A DNA stretch of 7,865 nucleotides, from contig SXSP01000097.1 of NCBI GenBank assembly GCA_005792225.1, forward strand, positions 1-7,865. Reading direction: 5' to 3'. Shown here one piece after another: positions 1 to 6,299 of this stretch. Source of the DNA: Bdellovibrionales bacterium. Lineage in GTDB: Bacteria; Bdellovibrionota; Bdellovibrionia; Bdellovibrionales; JAMPXM01. The notes beneath the pieces are model-generated. The model searched no databases, was not told the DNA's origin, and saw only the letters and a program-made list of their open reading frames with translations. Every line of letters begins with the position of its first letter. The stretch's first letter is position 1. The position numbers were made by a program, and so were the translations under genes.

Positions 1-184
1 CCTCGAGCAGCTCTATATGTTCATTACCGAGCAGCTGACCAAGGCGAACCTGACGGGTGATCCGCAATATCTGCGGACGAGCCTGAAGATCATCGAGACC
101 CTCTATGACGGATGGGTCAAGGCGGTCGAACAACTGAAAAAAGACACCACTGACAAAGCCGCCGCGAGCGGCGAGAAAGCATGA
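1..184 (+). CDS. fliS: Flagellar export chaperone FliS, C-terminal part (5' end cut by window)
   Basis: The open frame from base 2 gives 60 residues ending at TGA 182-184. It begins LEQLYMFITEQLTKANLTGD and continues through ...LRTSLKIIETLYDGWVKAVEQ. This is the typical FliS C-terminal pattern: Leu-Tyr-x-(Y/F)-hydrophobic, then L..AN....D, then L..L...W, which forms the last two helices of the four-helix bundle. FliS is a cytosolic chaperone that binds the C-terminus of newly made flagellin and keeps it unpolymerised until export. After the conserved Trp there is a short hydrophilic Lys/Ala-rich tail, which is often variable in the family. The next gene follows after 13 bases, so the two are probably co-transcribed. 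The start and N-terminal half lie outside the window. Confidence 0.85.
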   Translation, partial: LEQLYMFITEQLTKANLTGDPQYLRTSLKIIETLYDGWVKAVEQLKKDTTDKAAASGEKA

Positions 185-197
185 GAGGGAACTCACC

Positions 198-617
198 ATG
201 GAAAGAGTGATCGCGTTACTCAGCGAAAAGAACACTTACTTAGAGAAGTTCTATTTCCTGAACGAGCAGGAGCTCATTAACTTCGGCGAAGGAAACTTCG
301 AGACCGTTGAACCCTTCTACCACGCGCGCGATAAGATCCTCGATCTGATCAGCTGCCTAGACGGCCTGCTCGACGAAGAGAATAAGCGCATGCCCGCTGA
401 GATCACGAACAGTCAGAAGATCGAAGTCGGTGATCTTCTCCGTGCGAAAGACGAGTTGGTCAAAGCGATCCTGGCCCAAGATCTCCAGCTCTTGGCCTAT
501 ATCGAGAAAGAGAAATCAAACATCATTCGTGATCTCCGCGGTTCGACGCAAGCTCGTCGTGCGGTCGGTGCGTACGGCAATACGGAGCGCATGAAAGAGC
601 TGGACGAAAAACCCTAA
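198..617 (+). CDS. Probable FlgN/FliT-like flagellar chaperone (139 aa)
   Basis: The start is ATG 198, with GAGGGA at 185-190 seven bases upstream. The gene lies 13 bases after fliS. The protein is almost entirely helical and strongly charged, with no signal peptide and no membrane segment. It opens MERVIALLSEKNTYLEKF; the helix pattern (residues 1-30, 35-62, 75-113) suits a small helical-bundle chaperone. The tail around residues 119-127 (ARRAVGAYG) followed by LDE resembles the end of FlgN/FliT-like proteins encoded beside fliS in deltaproteobacterial-type genomes. FlgN and FliT bind hook-associated proteins (FlgK/FlgL or FliD) in the cytosol before export; fliT classically follows fliS. 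The assignment rests on position, size and helical character more than on diagnostic residues, so FliT, FlgN or an unnamed flagellar regulator all remain possible. Confidence 0.6.
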   Translation: MERVIALLSEKNTYLEKFYFLNEQELINFGEGNFETVEPFYHARDKILDLISCLDGLLDEENKRMPAEITNSQKIEVGDLLRAKDELVKAILAQDLQLLAYIEKEKSNIIRDLRGSTQARRAVGAYGNTERMKELDEKP

Positions 618-631
618 TGCCAATTCTTTGT

Positions 632-664
632 CGGCAGAAGGTTGACCAAGTCAATCTTCTGTCG
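632..664. promoter_or_regulatory. Long imperfect palindrome: possible activator site or terminator stem
   Basis: Arms 632-646 and 650-664 pair over 15 positions (13 Watson-Crick, two G-T) around a CAA centre. The core TTGAC-CAA-GTCAA is perfect. It begins 14 bases after the stop of the 139-aa gene, so it could be a terminator stem. However, the following bases (665 on) are C/T-mixed with no T-run, which is poor for an intrinsic terminator. It also lies about 80-112 bases upstream of the predicted start site of the sigma-54 promoter at 718-733. That is where enhancer-binding proteins such as FlrC/FlgR-type activators normally bind as dimers. The two roles are not exclusive. Confidence 0.5.
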
Positions 665-717
665 TCCTGATCCTCGCTCCAATCTCGTTTCCTTTCTTCC
701 CGCATCCAAAACTTGAG

Positions 718-733
718 TGGCACTCGCGTTGCT
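718..733 (+). promoter_or_regulatory. Sigma-54 (-24/-12) promoter candidate
   Basis: The sequence TGGCAC, five bases, TTGCT matches the RpoN consensus TGGCACG-N4-TTGCW at all core positions except the seventh base (T for G). The invariant GG (719-720) and GC (731-732) are separated by exactly 10 bases, as required. Transcription would start near 744, leaving a leader of about 43 bases before ATG 787. It is the only such match I found in the intergenic regions. Sigma-54 controls many flagellar genes in bacteria with hierarchical flagellar regulation, which fits the upstream fliS. It would drive the six-gene operon beginning at 787. Confidence 0.7.
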
Positions 734-776
734 TTACCCAATAACTGGATGAAGAGCACGTACGCTCAAGATTGAA

Positions 777-781
777 AGGGA
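777..781 (+). promoter_or_regulatory. Ribosome binding site fixing the TPR gene start at ATG 787
   Basis: AGGGA, within a purine run at 775-784, lies five bases before ATG 787. The alternative in-frame TTG at 772 would have no Shine-Dalgarno sequence at the right distance, so ATG 787 is preferred. Confidence 0.7.
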
Positions 782-786
782 AGACG

Positions 787-1812
787 ATGATCGAGTTTGA
801 CAGAGGATTGACACCTTCGAAAAACGTCGGCGAACCGAAAGCGATTCCGCGACCTCAGTCCGACGTCGCCGGTGGACCGCCGCGCATGGCGCACCAAGTT
901 CAGCAGGCGATCGCCGAGTTCGAAGACCCCGCCGTAAACGTTCTTTTGAAGCATACGGGCGTTCTCATGCAAGCGCGCGAGTACCGGCTTGCCGTCAATC
1001 TTCTTCGCAATGTTCTTATGCGTTCCGCGGATCATCCCGAAGCGCTTCTTCGCATGGGCCTCTGCTTTCGTGAAGAGAGTCGCTATGACGAAGCTTTGAA
1101 ATGTTTCCGCGCCCTTGTGAAAACGACGCGCTCGCTCGAGTCACAGATCCTCGTCGCGGAAACCCTTTACATGGGTGAGCGCGATCAAATGGCGCTCGGA
1201 GCTTACCGCGAAGTCTTAAAGAACGTCGTGGAAAGCCAATCGCAACTCTTCGAGATCTACAAGAACGTCGGAAACATTCACGTTCGTGCGGGTGACTACG
1301 AATCGGCCGAAGAGTTTTACAATAAAGCTTACTGCATCAATCCCGCCTCCGACGTGTTGATGATCAACTACGGAACACTCGAGATCCAACGCGAGAACCT
1401 CGGCGAAGCCGTCGAGCGCTTCCGCAAGGCCGTTGAGATCAATCCCGAAAACGACAAGGCTTGGGTTGGCCTCGCGATCGTGCATCGGCAGATGGGTGAC
1501 GCGGAACTCGCGCGCGCGAATGCGGAGCGCGCCCTCGATATTAATGGAACCAATCGCACGGCCATTCGCTTGGCCGTGGAGTGGGGCGTGCAAGACGGCG
1601 CCTTCTCAATGAGCATCTTGAGACTTCAAGACTACCTCGCCGTTGAGTGCGAGGACGCCGAAATGAGCTTCATGCTCGCGAAAATTCTAACGCAAGTCGG
1701 TCGACTGAGCGAAGCACGGCTTGAACTCGAGCGAGTCCTCGCTCTCGACCCGGCGATTGAAGGCGCTGAAAACCTGACGCGCGCCCTCGATAAGGAACTC
1801 GCGAACAGATGA
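787..1812 (+). CDS. Tetratricopeptide repeat (TPR) protein, 341 aa
   Basis: A cytosolic protein with no signal peptide. Residues 1-45 are polar, Pro-rich and probably disordered. From about residue 48 to the end there is a helix-turn-helix array of TPR units. Readable repeats include residues about 84-117 (ALLRMGLCFREESRYDEALK), 156-187 (VGNIHVRAGDYESAEEFYNK), 190-221 (NYGTLEIQRENLGEAVERFR), 222-255 (AWVGLAIVHRQMGDAELARA) and 290-323 (MLAKILTQVGRLSEARLELE). Several end in the canonical Asn/Asp-Pro. TPR arrays bind protein partners and have no catalysis of their own. As first gene of the operon and next to Maf-like and GT9 genes, it may hold the acceptor protein (for example flagellin) or assemble the transferases; TPR units are often linked to protein glycosyltransferases such as O-GlcNAc transferase. 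The stop overlaps the next start (ATGA, 1809-1812). The TPR identity is firm; the role is inference. Confidence 0.85.
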   Translation: MIEFDRGLTPSKNVGEPKAIPRPQSDVAGGPPRMAHQVQQAIAEFEDPAVNVLLKHTGVLMQAREYRLAVNLLRNVLMRSADHPEALLRMGLCFREESRYDEALKCFRALVKTTRSLESQILVAETLYMGERDQMALGAYREVLKNVVESQSQLFEIYKNVGNIHVRAGDYESAEEFYNKAYCINPASDVLMINYGTLEIQRENLGEAVERFRKAVEINPENDKAWVGLAIVHRQMGDAELARANAERALDINGTNRTAIRLAVEWGVQDGAFSMSILRLQDYLAVECEDAEMSFMLAKILTQVGRLSEARLELERVLALDPAIEGAENLTRALDKELANR

Positions 1813-2435
1813 TCTCGGTCGAAACCGCTCGGAGCGGACATACAATTTTAAAGAAGGACGGAAAGCTTCTCGCTTCGTCCTTCGATCCGCTGAAGGAAGC
1901 GAGCGCGTGGGCGCAGCAGGCGATTCAAGGTCTGCGGGCTCACGACTCCATCATCGTTTTAGGACTCGGGAGCGGTTACCACGTTCAGGAACTCGCAAAC
2001 CTTGTTGGATTCGATCGGCTTCTCGTCATTGAATGCGATGGCGAAGTGGCTGCAGAGGCGTTTCGCCTTTTTTCCGAACTTCCGCGAGAGCGCGTGATCA
2101 TTGAAACCGACGTCAAAAAGATGGTCGAGATGGATCTCGTTCGAGATGTTTTGAGCGGCGTCTACAAGATCGTTCGGCATGCGCCCTCGTATTCAAGTGC
2201 GGCCGCAGAATTTGGTGCGGTGGAGAAGCTACTCCTCGGTCGCGACCAACTGTCGTTCTTGCTTCAGCTCAAGGCTCGCCCGAATCTCTGGGCGCTCCTC
2301 GACGCCGAAAAAGTCAGTACGATTTCGAAAGACGAATGCATCAGCATCAAGACTCTCACCCGGCTGTTCGGGCCGAAGTCCTTTACGCAAAGGGAACGCC
2401 ACCTCTGGCGCGTTCTCGAGGAGCTGGTGTTATGA
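1809..2435 (+). CDS. Stand-alone DUF115/Maf-like Rossmann protein, 208 aa
   Basis: The start ATG 1809 overlaps the upstream stop by four bases; AAGGA at 1792-1796 gives a somewhat distant Shine-Dalgarno. Residues 14-45 (KKDGKLLASSFDPLKEA, then a helix) lead into a Rossmann-type beta-Gly-loop-alpha unit at residues 47-61 (SIIVLGLGSGYHVQE). The second strand ends in acidic residues at 71-77 (LLVIECD). The order of self-reference phrase, GLGxGYH loop and LVIE strand is what I expect in the N-terminal region of the DUF115 / motility accessory factor (Maf) family. Those proteins help transfer nonulosonic acids such as pseudaminic acid to flagellin. Full Maf proteins are usually well over 500 residues; here the gene ends at residue 208 with no visible remnant of the rest in the following DNA, because the next gene starts inside its stop. 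A small methyltransferase-like Rossmann protein is the main alternative, as GxGxG plus the acidic strand end also fits that fold. Confidence 0.55.
   Translation: MISVETARSGHTILKKDGKLLASSFDPLKEASAWAQQAIQGLRAHDSIIVLGLGSGYHVQELANLVGFDRLLVIECDGEVAAEAFRLFSELPRERVIIETDVKKMVEMDLVRDVLSGVYKIVRHAPSYSSAAAEFGAVEKLLLGRDQLSFLLQLKARPNLWALLDAEKVSTISKDECISIKTLTRLFGPKSFTQRERHLWRVLEELVL
2418..2423 (+). promoter_or_regulatory. Ribosome binding site deciding the GT9 start at ATG 2432
   Basis: GAGGAG eight bases before ATG 2432. The frame is open further upstream to an ATG at 2336, but that would overlap the previous gene by 100 bases and put 32 non-family residues before the GT9 N-terminal motif. Confidence 0.75.
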
Positions 2436-4117
2436 AAATCCTCATAGTGAGCCTCTTGCGTTTGGGCGATATCGTCCTGAGTGCGCCGGTCGTCCGTGCG
2501 CTCAAGGACAAATATCCTAACGCTCAAGTGGATCTTCTCATCAACTCTCAGTTTTCTTCGGTCACGAATTTGATTCCCGGCGTTCATCGTGTTCACCTCT
2601 TCGAGCGGGACTTGATTCAAAAAGGCCTCGGGGAGGCGGATCGGCCGCTGTTTGAGTCCTTCTCGCGTCTAGAAAACCTCGTCGATGAATTGAACGCGAA
2701 CGACTACGATCAAGTGATCAACTTAACCCACAATCGGTTGAGCGGCTGGCTCATGGGTCTCATCTCGGCACGCGCGAAGGTGGGTCTCGTTTTCGATCCA
2801 GCGGGACGTGCAAGCTTCGGTCATGGTTGGTTTCGGTTCTTGAATAATCAAGTTGAAGCCGATGGTTCCGAAACTTTTCACTTCACCGATGTTTTCGGAT
2901 TCGGTCTCGGGCTCGATTTCGAGTCTCTCCGTCAACCGTCGTTGGTTGAAACGGAGACCGGTCGGCGTGAAGTCGATGCTCTCACTTCAAACTCCGCTGA
3001 CGGGATCGTCGTCATTCAAGCTCTCACGAGCGATGTGAAAAAAGATTGGGGTTTCTCGCGCTGGTCGCGTGCGATTGAGAGTCTGGCTCGCGCGAACGAA
3101 CGCGCACGCTTTGTCGTCATCGGGGCTCCGAGCGAACGCGATCGTCTCGCGTCGCTCGTGAGTGAGCTCGTGACCCGGGGAGTGCGGGCTGAGCTCGCGA
3201 TCCTCGGTCTCGAGGGCGCCTTCAGCCTCCTGAAGAGGGCAAAGCTTTTGATCACGGGCGACACGAGCATCAAACACTTGGCGGCGGCCGCGCGCACGCC
3301 GATCGTCGAGATCACGCTCGGAAGTAGCGATGCTTATCGTACCGGCGCTTACGTGAACGGCGCCATCATTCTACAAAGCCGTGAAACCTGTGCTCCGTGT
3401 GTCCATTCCAAACCCTGTCATCGCGCGAGTCACTTGTGTGCTGAGCGCCTGCCGACGGACGGGGTCGCGATGGTTTGCAATGAAGTTCTTAATGGACGTT
3501 CGTTTCAGCTCGGCACGATCGCCGAGGAATACCGAACGGAACTCGAAATTCTTCGTGTCGACATGAAGAGCGCCGGATTCTGGGCCGCGCATTCCGTGAC
3601 TGAAAAGATGACGGAAGCTTCCGTCGCTCGTTGGATCGACTTGAAATCCAAACAGATTTGGCTCTCGCAAGAGGAACGACGCGGAAGCGAGATTTTGGCT
3701 CTTGCCAGCTTCTTAAAGAAGCTTCACCCGACGGTTTCACCCATCGAGTGGAGGCATCTCTTCGGAGACTTCGAGAAGCAGGCCGCCTTCGTCGAAAGCC
3801 GAATCAACGGCTTGAAAGTCGGAGTGCAGTACTTAAAAGGAACTTACGAGGACCCGCGTAAAATGCGTGAGTTCATCAAGGGCGTGATCGGCTTCCGCGA
3901 GCGGATCAAGTCCATGCCACTTATGAAATCCTTCTCGTCGTCTCTCGATCAGATCATCGAGGACGACATCAGCCCCGCGTTCACCAAGTTCCGGCGCATC
4001 GTGGAAGCCGTCTCCGAGATGGAACGACGAACATCGATTCACCTGGGTCTCGTGCGGGGGCTCACCGAAGAAATGGAAACAAAAACGATTTACGATCAAG
4101 GAGCGGAGCGAGCATGA
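2432..4117 (+). CDS. Glycosyltransferase family 9 (heptosyltransferase-like) with helical C-terminal extension, 561 aa
   Basis: ATG 2432 shares an ATGA overlap with the previous stop. Residues 1-38 are the GT9 N-terminal strand and loop (MKILIVSLLRLGDIVLSAPV). In the second Rossmann half I see VVIQAL...KKDW (193-206), GAPSER (231-236) and GDTSIKHLAAAARTP (276-290), the motif that contacts the nucleotide sugar in ADP-heptose transferases. A cysteine cluster C320-x2-C323-x5-C329-x6-C336, common in GT9 proteins, follows. GT9 enzymes are normally about 330-380 residues. Here another ~200 residues (about 360-561) form a charged, helical extension with no recognised motif. The family usually adds heptose to LPS core in the cytosol; this context (fliS, TPR, Maf-like) instead suggests modification of flagellin or another flagellar target. 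The sugar donor and acceptor cannot be read from sequence. It belongs to the same operon as the second GT9. Confidence 0.85.
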   Translation: MKILIVSLLRLGDIVLSAPVVRALKDKYPNAQVDLLINSQFSSVTNLIPGVHRVHLFERDLIQKGLGEADRPLFESFSRLENLVDELNANDYDQVINLTHNRLSGWLMGLISARAKVGLVFDPAGRASFGHGWFRFLNNQVEADGSETFHFTDVFGFGLGLDFESLRQPSLVETETGRREVDALTSNSADGIVVIQALTSDVKKDWGFSRWSRAIESLARANERARFVVIGAPSERDRLASLVSELVTRGVRAELAILGLEGAFSLLKRAKLLITGDTSIKHLAAAARTPIVEITLGSSDAYRTGAYVNGAIILQSRETCAPCVHSKPCHRASHLCAERLPTDGVAMVCNEVLNGRSFQLGTIAEEYRTELEILRVDMKSAGFWAAHSVTEKMTEASVARWIDLKSKQIWLSQEERRGSEILALASFLKKLHPTVSPIEWRHLFGDFEKQAAFVESRINGLKVGVQYLKGTYEDPRKMREFIKGVIGFRERIKSMPLMKSFSSSLDQIIEDDISPAFTKFRRIVEAVSEMERRTSIHLGLVRGLTEEMETKTIYDQGAERA

Positions 4118-4296
4118 CAGAGAACGCAGACAGAGACCTTAAACATTTCCTCAAACTCGCGTTGGCCCAAGTCCGACACAAGATTCAGGCCAGCGATCCC
4201 AGCGGAGCCCTCATCCGGTTGCGTCTTCTCGAAGAGCTGATCAAGGAGCAAATTCCGAATGAAAATTCTGATACTGCAACTCGCGCGTCTCGGTGA
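4114..4296 (+). CDS. Small helical protein of unknown function, 60 aa
   Basis: I do not recognise this gene. ATG 4114 overlaps the previous stop by four bases, and AAGGAG (4098-4103) lies ten bases upstream, so translation is well supported. Residues 6-47 are a predicted amphipathic helix or helical hairpin (LKHFLKLALAQVRHKI, then GALIRLRLLEELIKEQ). A polar tail encoded inside the start of the next gene follows. There is no signal peptide or membrane segment. The reading frame overlaps the second GT9 gene by 38 bases, and the Shine-Dalgarno sequence of that gene lies within this coding region, so translation of the two is probably coupled. It could be a small partner or regulatory subunit of either glycosyltransferase, or a translational leader whose passage opens the GT9 start. 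Its conservation is unknown. Confidence 0.6.
   Translation: MTENADRDLKHFLKLALAQVRHKIQASDPSGALIRLRLLEELIKEQIPNENSDTATRASR
4243..4248 (+). promoter_or_regulatory. Internal ribosome binding site for the second GT9 gene
   Basis: AAGGAG inside the 60-aa gene, ten bases before ATG 4259. It supports 4259 as the start, which also places the GT9 motif MKILILQLARLGD exactly at the N-terminus. Confidence 0.75.
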
Positions 4297-5710
4297 CATT
4301 TACCAGACGTGGCCGGTGCTGCGGGCATTGAAGCGGCAGGACCCGCAGGCGCAAATTCATTTTCTTACGCGGGCGAAATTCGCGGCGGCGGCACCCGGTC
4401 GTGATGTCGTCGATCGCCATTGGGTTCTCGATACGCGATCGGTTCTCGAACCGCTCATCGATGAAAAGCCTGATTTGAACGCCGCCCTCGGATCGCTCGG
4501 TTCAATAATTGGTGAGTTGAAGGCCGAAGCGTTCGATAAGGTCATTAATCTCAGCTTTTCACCATTTTCGTCTTTCCTGGTGAAAGAGATCGCGTCGGCG
4601 GACTGCGAAGTCAAAGGCTACACGCGTTTTGACGACGGCTCTCTTTGCATCCCGGATGACGGAAGCGCGTACTTTTACGCGCAAACGGGACCGGGGCGTG
4701 CGAATCGTCTTCACGTGACGGATCTCTTTGCCTTTGTTTCGGACGTCGAACTGACAGATGCCGATTGGAGCGTGGGGCAGGAGAGCGCGAGGGACGCGGG
4801 ATCCATCGTCATCCACATAGGCGCGAGTGACCCCGGAAAAACTCTTTCTTGGTCAAAGTGGATGCAGGTCGTAAAAGGTCTCACCACCGGACAAACGGGC
4901 GAAGTCGTTCTCGTCGGCGCGCCGAACGAGCGTGAGCTTGCGGATCAAATCTGTGCCGCGGCTTTTGAACGCGCTCCGAAAAATCGGGTCGGCCAAACAA
5001 GTTTGGACGAGCTCTTTGATATCGTCAGAAATGCGCGCCTCCTCATCGGCGGCGATAGCGCGCCCATTCACATTGCGGGATTAACGGCGACGCCCGTTCT
5101 CAACATCAGCTTTCCGATGGTTTCGTTTTGGGAGACGGGGCCTCGCTCGCCCCACAGCCGTATCATGCCGATCGCGGGTGAAGACCAGATTTCCGCCGAC
5201 GAAATCGTGCGCGAAGCACTGGGACTTCTCGCGCGTAAGTCGACCGTTTACCCGGTCGTGCGCGTCTCTGGCCCAACAATTCCGTACGTTGAGCTTCGGC
5301 CGCAGCCCCGTGCCTTCGAGTGGGAACTCCTAAAAGCGATTTACATGTCGGCTGACTTTCCGAATCCACCTTCGGAACTCTTCACGCTCGGTCTTGAGCG
5401 CCTGAAGGACGTGACGGTGCTGGGTCGTGAGCAACTCGCCACCCTCAAGGTGAATTCGGCAAATTCAACGGCGGCGCTCATCTTGAACCGCGCTTCCGAA
5501 ATCATCGACCGGGTGCAGGAGATGATACCGGAGCTGTCGCCCATCGTGGGTTGGTTCAAAACGGAGCTCTCTCGCATCGGCCCGATGCCCGTCGCTGAGT
5601 TGGTCGATGCGACCGACTCCGTCTATCGCCGTTTAGGTGAGGTCATCGCACTTTATTTACCGGATGGAGATCCGAAGGAGGGTCATCATGACGATGTCAA
5701 CGTGGGATAA
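4259..5710 (+). CDS. Second glycosyltransferase family 9 protein with C-terminal extension, 483 aa
   Basis: The N-terminus (MKILILQLARLGDIYQTWPV) aligns by eye with that of the first GT9 protein; residues 10-13 RLGD are identical. Further GT9 signs are IHIGAS...KTLSWSKW (185-201), GAPNER (220-225) and GGDSAPIHIAGLTATP (264-279), which carries the Asp and His typical of the donor site. Unlike its neighbour it lacks the cysteine cluster after this motif. Residues about 330-483 are an extra, largely helical region (for example 404-437, ALILNRASEIIDRVQEMIPE onwards) with no recognised domain. The pair probably arose by an old duplication and then diverged, suggesting two successive sugar additions or two acceptors, inferred here to be in flagellar glycosylation; LPS or other surface glycan is the alternative. 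The 3' end overlaps the next gene by 23 bases. Confidence 0.83.
   Translation: MKILILQLARLGDIYQTWPVLRALKRQDPQAQIHFLTRAKFAAAAPGRDVVDRHWVLDTRSVLEPLIDEKPDLNAALGSLGSIIGELKAEAFDKVINLSFSPFSSFLVKEIASADCEVKGYTRFDDGSLCIPDDGSAYFYAQTGPGRANRLHVTDLFAFVSDVELTDADWSVGQESARDAGSIVIHIGASDPGKTLSWSKWMQVVKGLTTGQTGEVVLVGAPNERELADQICAAAFERAPKNRVGQTSLDELFDIVRNARLLIGGDSAPIHIAGLTATPVLNISFPMVSFWETGPRSPHSRIMPIAGEDQISADEIVREALGLLARKSTVYPVVRVSGPTIPYVELRPQPRAFEWELLKAIYMSADFPNPPSELFTLGLERLKDVTVLGREQLATLKVNSANSTAALILNRASEIIDRVQEMIPELSPIVGWFKTELSRIGPMPVAELVDATDSVYRRLGEVIALYLPDGDPKEGHHDDVNVG
5675..5681 (+). promoter_or_regulatory. Strong ribosome binding site deciding the start at ATG 5688
   Basis: AAGGAGG six bases before ATG 5688, inside the end of the second GT9 gene. 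It argues against the upstream in-frame ATG at 5637, which has no comparable site and would add 17 Arg-rich residues. Confidence 0.8.
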
Positions 5711-6296
5711 AACTGAACTCGGGCAGCTCTTCCCGCAGTGCCAGACTTTAAAAGACGTGATTGCATCGATTGAGACCGCGTTCTCTAAAAAAGGCGAGGT
5801 CATCTGTGAGATTCACGTCAACGGCATGCTCATCGACGAAGAAGGTGAAAAGAAGTTCGGCGAGAGTTCGGCGACCGAGATCGAAACGATTTCGGTTCGC
5901 TCGAATCGGCCCGACTCATTGATTCGCGACGCGATCGAGTCCACGCTCGTTTTCATTCCGGATCTCGAGCGCGCAAGCTTGTCGGCCGCGGAAAAATACC
6001 GTTCAAGCGACTTGCAAGCCGCGCAAAAATCCTTCAACGAAGTTCTCGAAGGTTGCCAGTGGCTCTTTGATACACTGATGCACGTGCGCGGCGCCGCTTC
6101 CGGCATCGATCAACCCATTTCGCAGGCCGAGCGGTGGTACGAAGCCGAAAAGTTAATCGGGCGAGTCGTCAAAGAACTGAGCGGCGCCTACGGCAACAGC
6201 GATTACGTTCTCGTCGCCGATGTTCTTGAGTACGAAGTGACGGGAGCACTCGCGGTTTGGCGCGAAGTGATCGAATCAGAAAAATTAAAACGCTAG
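5688..6296 (+). CDS. Protein of unknown function, 202 aa, last gene of the operon
   Basis: I do not recognise a family. The protein begins MTMSTWDKTELGQLFPQ and is soluble, with no signal peptide or membrane segment. Two parts can be seen. Residues about 20-72 contain a helix, a strand (VICEIHVNGMLI, 38-49), an acidic turn and another strand (EIETISVRS, 64-72), a pattern compatible with a small beta-grasp-like or alpha/beta domain. Residues about 76-202 are helical, with amphipathic stretches near 93-130 and 145-200. It overlaps the second GT9 gene by 23 bases, has a strong Shine-Dalgarno, and is followed by the structured element at 6300-6358, so it most likely closes the operon. Its job is probably tied to the glycosyltransferases or to flagellar assembly, purely by context. 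Confidence 0.7.
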   Translation: MTMSTWDKTELGQLFPQCQTLKDVIASIETAFSKKGEVICEIHVNGMLIDEEGEKKFGESSATEIETISVRSNRPDSLIRDAIESTLVFIPDLERASLSAAEKYRSSDLQAAQKSFNEVLEGCQWLFDTLMHVRGAASGIDQPISQAERWYEAEKLIGRVVKELSGAYGNSDYVLVADVLEYEVTGALAVWREVIESEKLKR

Positions 6297-6299
6297 TTA

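Noticed and set aside
736..744. CCCAATAA as a possible sigma-28 (FliA) -10 box
   Set aside because: Six of eight bases match, but no TAAA-type -35 box lies at the right distance; the sigma-54 match at 718-733 is far better.
523..759. Minus-strand 78-aa ORF across the end of the second chaperone gene and the intergenic region
   Set aside because: No ribosome binding site or recognisable protein features, and it runs through the palindrome and sigma-54 promoter.
2336..2431. Upstream extension of the first GT9 frame starting at ATG 2336
   Set aside because: It would overlap the previous gene by 100 bases and add residues unlike any GT9 N-terminus; ATG 2432 has a good ribosome binding site and an ATGA overlap.
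5637..5687. Upstream start of the 202-aa gene at ATG 5637
   Set aside because: No ribosome binding site; AAGGAGG sits correctly for ATG 5688.
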